53,627 nucleotides of DNA from Clostridium sp. UBA3947 (GCA_002385545.1 DGDR01000066.1:1-53627), one strand, 5' to 3'. Positions 34,120-41,814 are shown, counted from the first letter of the stretch. Translations and numbers: made by a program. The notes: generated from the letters alone by a model not told the origin.

Positions 34120-35234
34120 TTTTTAAACCACCATAGTATTCCTTTACCTCTTCTAACATCGCTGTGGCAATGTAGAGGAGTAGTGTAAATTAGCTTTTCG
34201 TCTTCATATACGTTTATAGTACCTACTCTCATGCCAGCATATATTGGTGCTTCTAATGCTTTAGGTAGCTTGATTTTAACCTCAACATTACTCCCCTTTT
34301 TAATTGGGAGCTTAATATCCTGTTTACTTTTCAAAGTTAATTTATCCTTTGATTTTCCTACAGATATACTTTTCATTTTCTCATCTTTTTCTACTATATT
34401 TTTAAACTCATAAGCTTTTTTTACATAGTCATTGATTTTCGCCGTTTCCTTCCACCTACCAGGACAATTTATTACTACAATTATAATTTCGCTATCCTCC
34501 ATTTTTACAGAACTTACAAGGCATTTACCTGCCTGTCCTGTGTAACCGGTTTTCACTCCATTTGCACCGGGTATTTGCCACAATATTTTATTAATATTAT
34601 GGAAGCTCCTGCTAAAGCCTTCATTACTTCCATCTATATCCTTTGTAGCTACAATTTTATTAAACTCATCAATTTCCTTTGCATGAGCCGTTGCTATAGC
34701 TAAATCATAGGCGGTAGTATAGTGGTTAGCACTATCTAAGCCATGAGGAGATTCAAAATGAGTGTCAATTAGTCCGATTTCTGTAGCATATTCATTCATT
34801 AATCTTACAAACTCCCCTACACTACCAGATATTCCTTCTGCTATAGCTATAGCAGCATCATTACCGCTTTTCAGCATTAGACCATAAATTAATTCTTTAA
34901 TAGTAACTTGCTCCCCTTCCTTATAGCCTACCACAGACCCTCTAATACTTGCAGCTCTAGAGCTTATAGTTACTTTTTTGTTTAAATCCCCGTATCTTAG
35001 AGCTACGCAAGCAGTGATAATTTTAGTTGTACTAGCCATAGGTGTTATTACATGAGCATTTTTTTCATATAGCACCCTCTTACTTTTAGCATCTATGGCT
35101 ATTGCATTTCTAGCATTAACCACTGGAATTTTCACTTTTTCATTGGGTTTAGCTTTAACCACTTTGCCAGTCATACAAAGACATAGGATGTAAAAGAAGA
35201 GCAATATTAAGCAATAGGCTTTCCTCTTATGCAA
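34116..35234 (-). CDS. D-alanyl-D-alanine carboxypeptidase (penicillin-binding protein, S11 family)
   Basis: This serine DD-carboxypeptidase trims peptidoglycan stem peptides outside the membrane. The start is taken as TTG at 35234, 7 bases after GAGGTG; the frame stays open upstream only through a GTG that forms part of that ribosome binding site. From there the 372-residue protein opens with a signal peptide (HKRKAYCLILLFFYILCLCM). Catalytic motifs are SxxK (MASTTKII, Ser about 68), SxN (KSGNDA, about 123) and KTG (GVKTGYTG, about 227). A beta-rich C-terminal domain follows, ending in a short Trp/Lys tail. It is monocistronic, with the shared 3' terminator of the redox operon. A second S11 enzyme lies at 38201. 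Confidence 0.9.
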   Translation of the reverse strand: MHKRKAYCLILLFFYILCLCMTGKVVKAKPNEKVKIPVVNARNAIAIDAKSKRVLYEKNAHVITPMASTTKIITACVALRYGDLNKKVTISSRAASIRGSVVGYKEGEQVTIKELIYGLMLKSGNDAAIAIAEGISGSVGEFVRLMNEYATEIGLIDTHFESPHGLDSANHYTTAYDLAIATAHAKEIDEFNKIVATKDIDGSNEGFSRSFHNINKILWQIPGANGVKTGYTGQAGKCLVSSVKMEDSEIIIVVINCPGRWKETAKINDYVKKAYEFKNIVEKDEKMKSISVGKSKDKLTLKSKQDIKLPIKKGSNVEVKIKLPKALEAPIYAGMRVGTINVYEDEKLIYTTPLHCHSDVRRGKGILWWFKK

Positions 35235-35337
35235 AATATAACACCTCACTTTTTGATCATATTACTATTTTAGTTTTTGTAATTTTCACTGAAATAACCT
35301 TATGAAATTCTCCTTAAAATTAATTATTAAGGCTTAT

Positions 35338-35367
35338 ATGAAATATTTTCGAATTAATGGTTATAAT
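35338..35367 (+). promoter_or_regulatory. Possible promoter of the DUF2953-gerW pair
   Basis: Consensus -10 TATAAT (35362-35367) with a weak -35 ATGAAA (35338-35343), 18-bp spacer. The weak -35 leaves room for activation or for a sporulation sigma factor; not resolved. Confidence 0.4.
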
Positions 35368-35399
35368 ATGTAATGTTACTCAGCTCTGGAGGAATGTTT

Positions 35400-35900
35400 A
35401 TGTATTACTGGATTGCTATTATAATTGTCATTCTATTTTTCCCTTTAAGTATAAAGCTATCTGTAGTTTATAAAGATGGAAAGCTTCATGTATTAATATT
35501 TAACAAGCAGCTTAATCTTAAAAAAAAAGTATCAAAGCAAAAGGTAAATCCAAAAGCGTTGAAAAATTCTGAGTTTAAATTAATAAACTTCTTTCCTAAC
35601 AACATAAGAAAAATACTATATAAAATTTCTAATGATAAGCACAAGCTCTCTGCAAGAATAAGCTTTGATTTAAATTACGGCTTTGAAGATGCCGCTGCCA
35701 CTGCCATTAGCTATGGTCTGCTTCACGGAGCCAATAGCATACTGTATAATCAGTTTTCTTTTTTGCTTAATATTAAAGAATATCAATATAAAATAATTCC
35801 ACATTATAATAATCCTATGTTTAATTTTAGGTTAAATTGTATAATCTCATTCAATTTAGCAAAAATTATATATATGATATTTGTTATTTATGTATTTTAA
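35400..35900 (+). CDS. DUF2953 protein (YtfI-like)
   Basis: The 166-residue product has an N-terminal membrane helix (YYWIAIIIVILFFPLSIKL) and the DUF2953 pattern: a short beta segment after the helix, the FEDAAATAISYGLLHGA helix in the middle, and a hydrophobic C-terminus (IIYMIFVIYVF). In Bacillus the homologue YtfI sits next to ytfJ (gerW), the same pairing seen here. The start is the ATG at 35400, placed 7 bases after GGAGG. Its stop codon directly abuts the ribosome binding site of gerW. The molecular role is unknown; expression in the forespore is likely by analogy. Confidence 0.8.
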   Translation: MYYWIAIIIVILFFPLSIKLSVVYKDGKLHVLIFNKQLNLKKKVSKQKVNPKALKNSEFKLINFFPNNIRKILYKISNDKHKLSARISFDLNYGFEDAAATAISYGLLHGANSILYNQFSFLLNIKEYQYKIIPHYNNPMFNFRLNCIISFNLAKIIYMIFVIYVF

Positions 35901-35934
35901 GGAGGTGAATTCCCATATAATCGGGAATATATTT
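35901..35934 (+). promoter_or_regulatory. gerW ribosome binding site separated from its start by a hairpin
   Basis: A perfect GGAGGTG (35901-35907) lies 27 bases before the gerW ATG, far beyond normal spacing. Between them ATTCCC (35909-35914) pairs perfectly with GGGAAT (35923-35928). Folding that hairpin leaves about 9 unpaired bases between GGAGG and ATG, a normal distance. No in-frame ATG, GTG or TTG lies closer and properly spaced. Confidence 0.65.
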
Positions 35935-36375
35935 ATGAATAATCATCCTATTGAAGGCTTAATGGAAAGTACCTTAGAAAACTTTAGAGATATGATCGAT
36001 GTTAATACTATTGTTGGTGAAGCCATTGAAACCAAAGACGGTACAGTAATATTACCAATATCAAAAGTTAGCTTCGGTTTTGCTTCAGGAGGTAGTGAAT
36101 TCAATCAAAACAAGGAAGGCGAAAGGAATGAAAAGCTCCCCTTTGGTGGTGCTAGCGGTGCTGGTGTATCCTTAAGACCCGTTGCCTTTCTCGTTTTAAA
36201 GGGTGACTCTGTAAGACTCCTATCGGTTGATCACGAAAATACCTGTGACAGAATTATCGATTCAGTTCCTCAAATTCTTGATATAATAAGAGGTAGCAGC
36301 AAAAATAAGAAAAATGACAACAAAGAGGATAATGTAAAGGGTGAAAATCAAAACACAACGTCCGATAGTATCTAG
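35935..36375 (+). CDS. gerW: Sporulation protein GerW (YtfJ family)
   Basis: The 146-residue product begins MNNHPIEGLMESTLENFRDM and continues with DVNTIVGEAIETKDGTVILP and KVSFGFASGG, the conserved core of the GerW/YtfJ spore protein family. A Gly-rich stretch (GGASGAGVSL) and a FLVLKGDSVRLLSVD strand region follow. The last 30 residues are Lys/Asn/Asp-rich and likely disordered. In Bacillus the protein is made in the forespore and supports germination. The ATG at 35935 matches the family N-terminus even though the ribosome binding site is distant. It is co-transcribed with the DUF2953 gene just upstream. Confidence 0.92.
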   Translation: MNNHPIEGLMESTLENFRDMIDVNTIVGEAIETKDGTVILPISKVSFGFASGGSEFNQNKEGERNEKLPFGGASGAGVSLRPVAFLVLKGDSVRLLSVDHENTCDRIIDSVPQILDIIRGSSKNKKNDNKEDNVKGENQNTTSDSI

Positions 36376-36446
36376 CAGCCTTTGCTAAACTACTACTATT
36401 GTTTCACCATCCTATTATCCTTATTTTATGCCTAACAGAAAAATAT

Positions 36447-36501
36447 AAGTGGCTATTGCACAACTAACAGGTTTACTCCTTGTGTTATGCAACAGCCACT
36501 T
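36447..36501. terminator. Long imperfect hairpin between gerW and scpB
   Basis: AAGTGGCTATTGCA (36447-36460) pairs with TGCAACAGCCACTT (36488-36501), and weaker pairing continues inward. On the minus strand it is followed by TATATTTTTCTG, so it probably ends the scpA-scpB transcript and may also stop gerW. Its GGCTGTTGC core resembles the terminator at 25600. Confidence 0.75.
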
Positions 36502-36513
36502 AATTTCATTATC

Positions 36514-37146
36514 TTATTCCTTTTCTTCAATAATTTCATCTTCTATAGCTACTTCATCCTTAACCATATTATCATCATCAAGATATTCACCGATAATACT
36601 TTCTATAGAAGGTAATTCTTTTATGTTCTGAAGGTTAAAATGCTTTAAAAACTCGTCAGTAGTTGCAAATAAGGTAGGTCTTCCAGGAGCATCAAGTCTT
36701 CCTGCCTCCTTTATAAGATTTTTCTCCAACAGCCTGTTTATTGCACTTTCACTTTTTACTCCTCTTATCTCATCAATCTCCACCCTTGTTATTGGCTGTT
36801 TATAGGCAATTATAGCTAATGTCTCTAAGGAGGCTTGAGAAAGGGCTTGTCTATGACTATTTTTTAATATTTTCATTACGTATTCACTATTTTCTGCCTT
36901 GGTTACTAATTGGTACTCATCATTCATATTTACTAGCTTAATTCCCCTATTGCTATCTTCATAATTAAACATCATCTCTTTTAATATTTTCTTTGTATAT
37001 CCTATACTACATTCTAAAATCTCTGCAATTTGCTTTAATTTCATGGGCTCGCCACTTACAAAAAGAAGGGATTCTATAATGGAAAAGTACTTTTCTTTAT
37101 TTGAAAGCTCTTTCATTTCTGTTTGTAGAATTTCATCTTTCCTCAT
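36514..37146 (-). CDS. scpB: Segregation and condensation protein B
   Basis: ScpB is a kite subunit of the SMC-ScpAB condensin that organises and segregates the chromosome. The 210-residue product has two winged-helix domains: IIESLLFVSGEPMKLKQIAEIL begins the first, and LETLAIIAYKQPITRVEIDEIRGVKSE with LLEKNLIKEAGR is the diagnostic second domain. An acidic tail ends the protein. The frame is open 20 codons further upstream, but GGGTGG correctly spaced before the ATG at 37146 sets the start. It overlaps the end of scpA by 14 bases, indicating coupled translation. smc is not in the window. Confidence 0.96.
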   Translation of the reverse strand: MRKDEILQTEMKELSNKEKYFSIIESLLFVSGEPMKLKQIAEILECSIGYTKKILKEMMFNYEDSNRGIKLVNMNDEYQLVTKAENSEYVMKILKNSHRQALSQASLETLAIIAYKQPITRVEIDEIRGVKSESAINRLLEKNLIKEAGRLDAPGRPTLFATTDEFLKHFNLQNIKELPSIESIIGEYLDDDNMVKDEVAIEDEIIEEKE

Positions 37147-37888
37147 TAGTTTCCACCCTTTCAACATAAATTTCCTTGAAATTCGCCTCCTGATAAACTT
37201 TAACATTCTTTATGCGAATTAATTCCAGCAAGGCCAAAAATGAAACTACTACTTCTATCTTGCTTTCGCATTGCTGTATTAGCTCTGTAAATCTATATTT
37301 AAAGCCACTTTGGATTTTGGCTTTTAACTCAACCATCTTATCTTCAATCTTATATTTATCTATAGGTATATGGTTAGGTAAGGTATTGTTTTGGTTTATT
37401 TTATTTCTGTATCTATTTATTAAGTCATTGTATAAATTGTATAAGTCCAACATTGGTATATTCTTAAATATATCTTCATCATTTTTATCTAAGGCCTTAT
37501 CATCTATTATTTCTGGCTTTTTACTAAATAAATATCCAGTATCGCCCATCCTATCCCGAAAATAAGCTGCCACAGCTTTAAACTTTTTATATTCTAATAA
37601 TTTTTCCACTAGCTGAGCTCGTGGGTCTCCTTCTTCCTCATTTTTTTCATTAATTCTAGGTAACAGCATTTTCGATTTTATTTCTAATAAGGTAGATGCC
37701 ATAACTATAAATTCAGAGGTTATCTCTAAATCTATTTCCTTCATTTGATTTAAGTATTTTAAATACTCGTTGGTAATCTCATATATTTTAATGTCGTAAA
37801 TGTCCATTTCGTTTTTCTTTATAAGATGTAAAAGTAAATCGAAAGGGCCTTCAAAATTTAATTCAGAAATTTTTATATTATACTCCAC
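37133..37888 (-). CDS. scpA: Segregation and condensation protein A
   Basis: This kleisin subunit bridges the SMC heads in the condensin complex. The 251-residue product has the typical N-terminal helical SMC-neck-binding domain (LNFEGPFDLLLHLIKKNEMD, EFIVMASTLLEIKSKMLLPR), a variable acidic linker, and a C-terminal winged helix (VVSFLALLELIRIKNVKVYQ). The start is taken as GTG at 37888, about 8 bases after GGGGGTG. The frame extends further but without a ribosome binding site, and known ScpA proteins begin at this point. It is followed by scpB with a 14-base overlap. Confidence 0.95.
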   Translation of the reverse strand: MEYNIKISELNFEGPFDLLLHLIKKNEMDIYDIKIYEITNEYLKYLNQMKEIDLEITSEFIVMASTLLEIKSKMLLPRINEKNEEEGDPRAQLVEKLLEYKKFKAVAAYFRDRMGDTGYLFSKKPEIIDDKALDKNDEDIFKNIPMLDLYNLYNDLINRYRNKINQNNTLPNHIPIDKYKIEDKMVELKAKIQSGFKYRFTELIQQCESKIEVVVSFLALLELIRIKNVKVYQEANFKEIYVERVETNEER

Positions 37889-37909
37889 AGTGCTGTCACC
37901 CCCTTTGAT

Positions 37910-37939
37910 ATTGTACCAGAAAACATAAAATTTATTCAA
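37910..37939 (-). promoter_or_regulatory. Probable scpA-scpB promoter
   Basis: Minus-strand -35 TTGAAT (37934-37939), 18-bp spacer, -10 TACAAT (37910-37915), giving a short leader to the GTG at 37888. Confidence 0.5.
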
Positions 37940-37989
37940 TCACATAAATAATATATCATTAAAACCATATAATTACTATAGTTAAACAA

Positions 37990-38071
37990 GAAAGCAAAAA
38001 CTTCGCCATATAAGGTACCTATCAATCTTATCATCTTTTAGGTACTTTACAAAGCTGAAGTTTTTGCTTTC
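37990..38071. repeat. Nested double inverted repeat upstream of scpA
   Basis: An outer perfect 15-bp repeat GAAAGCAAAAACTTC (37990-38004) / GAAGTTTTTGCTTTC (38057-38071) encloses an inner 10-bp repeat AAGGTACCTA (38012-38021) / TAGGTACTTT (38039-38048) with one G-T pair. Seven or eight unpaired bases lie on each side between them, and the terminal loop is 17 bases. It lies in the 312-bp region between dacF and scpA, which holds no gene. It may be a terminator, a structured RNA or a mobile palindrome remnant. Confidence 0.7.
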
Positions 38072-38095
38072 AAAATTCTATTATTTTAGAATTTT
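38072..38095 (-). terminator. Weak terminator-like AT hairpin after dacF
   Basis: AAAATTCTA (38072-38080) and TAGAATTTT (38087-38095) form a perfect 9-bp stem with a 6-base loop. It lies about 105 bases past the dacF stop on the minus strand and directly abuts the nested repeat. Confidence 0.4.
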
Positions 38096-38200
38096 TATTG
38101 AATTTTAGATGGAATGTTTGAATAAATTTTTAAAATTAAATTTTAGATTTTCAAAGAATCCAGATGATCTAGCAACATCTCTATCACAATAAACCTTTAT

Positions 38201-39274
38201 TTAACCTATCGCTTCCCCATTATTGTAATATTCACAATATCCTACTATTTCACCCTTTTTATATTCTTTTTTGCTGTTATCAATTGTCAGCTTCTTAGTA
38301 ATTTTAGAATCGGTACCTTTTTCAATACTTATAAATAAATCTTCTGCAGCCCTGGCCATAAAGAATTTGTCTCCACTCTTATTTAAAGTAACTTTTTCCA
38401 ACTCATCGTCCTTTTTTACAAGCTGCTTACTTTCATATTTTGAAAAACCATAGTTAAGGAGCATACTAGCATCTCTATTACGAATCTTATAGCTAGGGGC
38501 TCCCATTATAACAGCTAGCATTCTTACTCCATCTCTTGTGGCTGTAGCTGAAATGCAATATTTAGCCTCATTGGTAAAGCCAGTTTTCAAGCCATCACAG
38601 CCCCTAAAGAATCTTACCAACTTATTGTGGTTTACTAATTCTATTGGAGTTTTTCTCCCCTCACTTATAGTTTCCATATAGGTTCCTGTGTATTTTAATA
38701 TAGTTGGATGCTTTAATAGCTCTCTAGACATTAAATATATATCGTAGGCGGAGGTAAAATGATTCTCTTCTGGTAGACCAGTACAATTTTTAAAGGATGT
38801 ATCGTTCATCCCAAGAGCTTTTGCTCTTTCATTCATCATATTTACAAACGCATCTTCACTTCCTGCTAAGTACTCTGCTATAGCTACTGCTGCATCATTT
38901 CCTGAAGCTATTGCTATTCCTTTTAACAGCTCTTCTACCGTCCTTACTTCTCCTGTATCGAGAAGCATGGTGCTTCCACCCATTTTTTTTGCGTTCTCAC
39001 TAACGGTTACTTTATCTGTCATTTTTATTTTTCCACTATCGATGGCTTCCATAGCTAAAAGCATAGTCATAATTTTAGTAACGGAAGCAGGAGCGAATTT
39101 TTCATGAGAATTATATTCATATAAAACCTTACCACTATTGGGTTCCACTAGTAGTGCAGATTTTGCTTCAACCTTTAGTCCAAACCCTTCTGCTCTTACT
39201 GTAATACCAAAAGAACTTACAAATAAAGTAATTAGTAAGCTAAACATGACAAAATTTATAATTTTTTTCTTCAT
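38201..39274 (-). CDS. dacF: D-alanyl-D-alanine carboxypeptidase DacF-like
   Basis: This S11 penicillin-binding protein has 357 residues with a signal peptide (MKKKIINFVMFSLLITLFVS, cleavage near VRA-EG at about 28). It has the three catalytic motifs SxxK (PASVTKIM, Ser about 64), SxN (ASGNDA) and KTG (GLKTGFTN), and a C-terminal beta domain. The start at 39274 follows GAGGAGG by 7 bases; an upstream in-frame start sits ahead of it. Position downstream of xerD and spoIIM matches the Bacillus spoIIM-xerD-...-dacF order, where DacF trims spore cortex. This supports the symbol, but sequence alone does not separate DacF from DacB. Confidence 0.88.
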   Translation of the reverse strand: MKKKIINFVMFSLLITLFVSSFGITVRAEGFGLKVEAKSALLVEPNSGKVLYEYNSHEKFAPASVTKIMTMLLAMEAIDSGKIKMTDKVTVSENAKKMGGSTMLLDTGEVRTVEELLKGIAIASGNDAAVAIAEYLAGSEDAFVNMMNERAKALGMNDTSFKNCTGLPEENHFTSAYDIYLMSRELLKHPTILKYTGTYMETISEGRKTPIELVNHNKLVRFFRGCDGLKTGFTNEAKYCISATATRDGVRMLAVIMGAPSYKIRNRDASMLLNYGFSKYESKQLVKKDDELEKVTLNKSGDKFFMARAAEDLFISIEKGTDSKITKKLTIDNSKKEYKKGEIVGYCEYYNNGEAIG

Positions 39275-39324
39275 TTCTAATCCTCCTCTCAACTTTATTT
39301 TTTCCAATAAGTCTTATATTATCA

Positions 39325-39357
39325 CAAAAAATAATAAAAGCAGCCGAAGCTGCTTTT
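39325..39357 (-). terminator. Terminator of the spoIIM-xerD operon
   Basis: On the minus strand AAAAGCAGC pairs with GCTGCTTTT (39336-39344 / 39349-39357) around a stable TTCG loop, followed by ATTATTTTTT. It begins inside the stop codon of the XerD-like gene. Confidence 0.92.
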
Positions 39358-40237
39358 ATGCCCTAGGATGAGTATTTTTGTAAACTTCCATTAGCTTTCT
39401 TTTTTCTATTACGTCTATATACATTTGAACAGCAGATATATCCTTATAGCCTAATAATTCTTTAAGAGATCTCATATCTGCACCATTTTCTATTAAATGA
39501 ACTGCTATAGAATGTCTTAAGGTATATAAATTAATTTCTTTATTAATTTTAGCCTTATTGCCGTAATACTTTATAATCTTCCAGAAACCTTGTCTTGTCA
39601 TTCTTCCGCCTCGATTATTTAAAAAAAGATATTCTGAACCATGAATATTGAGCTCTTCTCTTACCTTGAGATACTTGTCCATACATTCAACACAATACTT
39701 CCCTAAAGGTATAATTCTTTCCATACCCTTTGTACCTTTGCATTTTAAATATTTAAATCTCAAATCTATATCATTTTCAGTTAAATTTAACATCTCCGTT
39801 ATTTTTATTCCCGTAGCATACATCATCTCTAGCATAGCCTTATCTCTTATGCCTTTAACAGAATTAGTGTCTGGCACTGACAGTAATCTATTGACCTCAT
39901 CTATAGTTAATATTTCAGGAGTATTTCTTTTATATTTGGGAATTTCATAGTCTATGATGGGAGTAGAATCTATATAGCCATTCTTAACTAAAAACTTATA
40001 AAAATTTCGTAAGCATATTATATTTCTAGCAATAGAAGACTGCTTTTTCCCCTTTTTAGCTAAGTTATCTATATAGTTCATAATTGTTATTTTATTTACT
40101 TGTTCAAAGGTAACATTATTGTATTGTAGGAACTTATCAAATCTGCTTATATCACGCCTATAAGCATCTATAGTATTTGAGCTTAAGTGTTTATCTTCAC
40201 TTATATATGTTAAATATTTATTAATGAGCTCATTCAT
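39356..40237 (-). CDS. XerD-like tyrosine recombinase with altered catalytic residues
   Basis: The 293-residue product keeps the full XerC/XerD length: an N-terminal SAM-like DNA-binding domain (1-85) and a C-terminal catalytic domain. Of the six catalytic positions the Tyr nucleophile (Y273, QMYIDV), the HxLR arginine (R241, LYTLRHS) and a beta-hairpin Lys (in KGTKGMERIIPL) remain. The first Arg is Lys (K145, YATGIKITEML instead of TGLRVSE), the His of HxLR is Tyr (Y238), and the late His/Trp is Tyr (Y264, LLGYKDI). It may be a DNA-binding protein without normal recombinase activity. The ATG at 40237 follows AGGTG. Context (spoIIM upstream, dacF downstream) matches Bacillus xerD. Confidence 0.85.
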   Translation of the reverse strand: MNELINKYLTYISEDKHLSSNTIDAYRRDISRFDKFLQYNNVTFEQVNKITIMNYIDNLAKKGKKQSSIARNIICLRNFYKFLVKNGYIDSTPIIDYEIPKYKRNTPEILTIDEVNRLLSVPDTNSVKGIRDKAMLEMMYATGIKITEMLNLTENDIDLRFKYLKCKGTKGMERIIPLGKYCVECMDKYLKVREELNIHGSEYLFLNNRGGRMTRQGFWKIIKYYGNKAKINKEINLYTLRHSIAVHLIENGADMRSLKELLGYKDISAVQMYIDVIEKRKLMEVYKNTHPRA

Positions 40238-40306
40238 AAATACACCTACCAACTTATTCTATAGTTTCTTACTTTATTATATAGAATTATTATATTGTCC
40301 TCAATA

Positions 40307-40531
40307 CTAATAAGTTATGTAACTTCTAAATACATTGTAATAATATTGAAATATATTAATATTATTGTGTATATCAATTACAAATATACTATTCTTATAA
40401 ATAGCATTTCTTTTATAAAAATAAAACAAGAGATAATCTAAAAATTTCGGCAATAAATAACCTAGCAAAATCAAAGCAAATAAGCATTTCAAATAGATTA
40501 GTAAAAAGCCTAAAAGATCTTTTTTTAACAT
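40307..40531 (-). CDS. Small membrane protein between spoIIM and xerD-like gene
   Basis: This 74-residue protein has one strong N-terminal membrane helix (LLGFLLIYLKCLFALILLGYLL) followed by an aromatic, Lys/Asn-rich tail. The start ATG shares one base with the spoIIM stop (TAATG), so it is translated by coupling. By position it corresponds to Bacillus yqzK (DUF4227), which also lies between spoIIM and xerD. Sequence similarity is too weak by eye to claim the family. No function is known. The coupled start and conserved position suggest it is a real gene. Confidence 0.65.
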   Translation of the reverse strand: MLKKDLLGFLLIYLKCLFALILLGYLLPKFLDYLLFYFYKRNAIYKNSIFVIDIHNNINIFQYYYNVFRSYITY

Positions 40532-41178
40532 TAGGCATAAACACTCCCTGATAACATTGCTATACTTTGTAAGGCCTTTGGTGTAATATAAGCTTCGTAA
40601 AAAAATCCTAGAATCATAATAAGAGTTATTATCAGAAAGGTTATAGAATATTCAGCCAAATATCCTTTATGATAGTTAACTTGCTTATTTACTCTATCCT
40701 TTAATTTAGTTAAAGAAAGCCTCATGGCCAACACTGAGGAAACTATTATACAAGGCACGTAGATAATGTTTTGGGGAAGTACTCCCAGCAAAGTAAACCA
40801 TATACCCTTATAGCTTAAGCCATAAAATATGGTAGAAAGGGAAAAGCCCAATGAAAATCCTTTTATAATATCTATAATTAATATTGCAGGAAGTCCTATC
40901 ATAGTAAGGCCTAAAATCCACAAGCCTATTATTATTGGTAGATTACTTTTTATGGTTTCTATCAATATTGCCTTGTTATCTACTTCTACTGAATCCAAAT
41001 TATTAGCAAAACTAAGAAAATAATTGATTAAGTCTTGCCGTTCCATGTCTCCCATGTATTTTACAGTGTAAATCCCTAAAACAATACCTGTAAAAAGACA
41101 AACCAGTGTTATCACATAGAGCCACATACTTTCTTGAAAATGCCTTGAAAAATTAGTTTTTGCTTTAATTTTTCTCAT
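40531..41178 (-). CDS. spoIIM: Stage II sporulation protein M
   Basis: SpoIIM is a mother-cell membrane protein of the SpoIIDMP complex that remodels peptidoglycan during engulfment of the forespore. The 215-residue product has an N-terminal helix (LYVITLVCLFTGIVLGIYTV) and four further hydrophobic segments, with conserved residues in GIWFTLLGVLPQNIIYVPCI and FLIITLIMILGFFYEAYITP. Length equals that of the Bacillus protein. AAGGAGG precedes the ATG. Family expression depends on sigma-E; a -35-like GTCATAA is present near 41250 but a matching -10 is not clear. It heads a spoIIM-small gene-xerD-like operon. Confidence 0.95.
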   Translation of the reverse strand: MRKIKAKTNFSRHFQESMWLYVITLVCLFTGIVLGIYTVKYMGDMERQDLINYFLSFANNLDSVEVDNKAILIETIKSNLPIIIGLWILGLTMIGLPAILIIDIIKGFSLGFSLSTIFYGLSYKGIWFTLLGVLPQNIIYVPCIIVSSVLAMRLSLTKLKDRVNKQVNYHKGYLAEYSITFLIITLIMILGFFYEAYITPKALQSIAMLSGSVYA

Positions 41179-41263
41179 TACTTTTCCTCCTTAAGGTGTA
41201 CCTTTTTATACAGTAAGTGAAATTTAAATTTGAAAATCTCACTTAATATTTATGACACCATTA

Positions 41264-41277
41264 AGGAATATATTCCT
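41264..41277. repeat. 14-bp perfect palindrome upstream of spoIIM
   Basis: AGGAATATATTCCT (41264-41277) is fully self-complementary and lies between the nudF stop codon and the spoIIM leader, 86 bases before the spoIIM start. It could be a dimeric-repressor site or chance. Confidence 0.35.
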
Positions 41278-41283
41278 AGGAGC

Positions 41284-41814
41284 TTATATATCAAGGAAAT
41301 AATGTAGGAGAGCTGCTAAAGTTTTTCCATCTATAATTTCACCTTTTTTAATTTTACTTTTTACCTCTTCTATTGAAAGCTCCTTTACATCAATAAATTC
41401 ATCCTCATCTCCGCCAATAGTACCTTTATATAACTTTTCCGCCTTATAAAGGTATATAAATTCATCACAAAAACCTGGGCTACTTACTATTTTACCTAAG
41501 TAGGTAAACCTTTCAGCCTTATATCCTGTTTCCTCTTCTAATTCTCTAATACCACACTTTCTTGGATCCTCACCCTTTTCCAGTTTTCCTGCTGGTAGTT
41601 CCAGCAAATGCTGATCTACTGCTTTTCTATATTGCTCAACGAATAAGATTTTATTTGAGTCCGTGAAGGCCAAAATGGCTACACCACCTGGATGTCTTAC
41701 TATTTCTCTCTTAGCTACCTTTCCATTAAAAACCTCCACGTCTTGAACAACTAAATCTATAACCTTACCCTTAAATACTAAATCTTCCTTTAGAGTTTTT
41801 TCTGAATAATCCAT
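41284..41814 (-). CDS. NUDIX hydrolase, ADP-ribose pyrophosphatase type
   Basis: This enzyme hydrolyses ADP-ribose (or a related nucleoside diphosphate sugar) to AMP and ribose 5-phosphate. The 176-residue product carries a complete Nudix box, GKLEKGEDPRKCGIRELEEE followed by TGY, with the REL and EExG residues that bind metal, and the upstream LELPAG proline/glycine turn seen in the NudF/YqkG group. Length is typical. AAGGAGG precedes the ATG. In Bacillus yqkG is also near spoIIM, which supports the assignment. It appears to have its own transcript, since a terminator hairpin lies between it and spo0A. Confidence 0.92.
   Translation of the reverse strand: MDYSEKTLKEDLVFKGKVIDLVVQDVEVFNGKVAKREIVRHPGGVAILAFTDSNKILFVEQYRKAVDQHLLELPAGKLEKGEDPRKCGIRELEEETGYKAERFTYLGKIVSSPGFCDEFIYLYKAEKLYKGTIGGDEDEFIDVKELSIEEVKSKIKKGEIIDGKTLAALLHYFLDI

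Noticed and set aside
39356..40237. Integrase marking a mobile element or prophage
   Set aside because: The gene sits in the conserved spoIIM-xerD-dacF neighbourhood with no attachment repeats, phage genes or tRNA target nearby.
41195..41262. Sigma-E promoter for spoIIM
   Set aside because: A GTCATAA -35-like element is present, but no CATAnnnT -10 lies at the right spacing.
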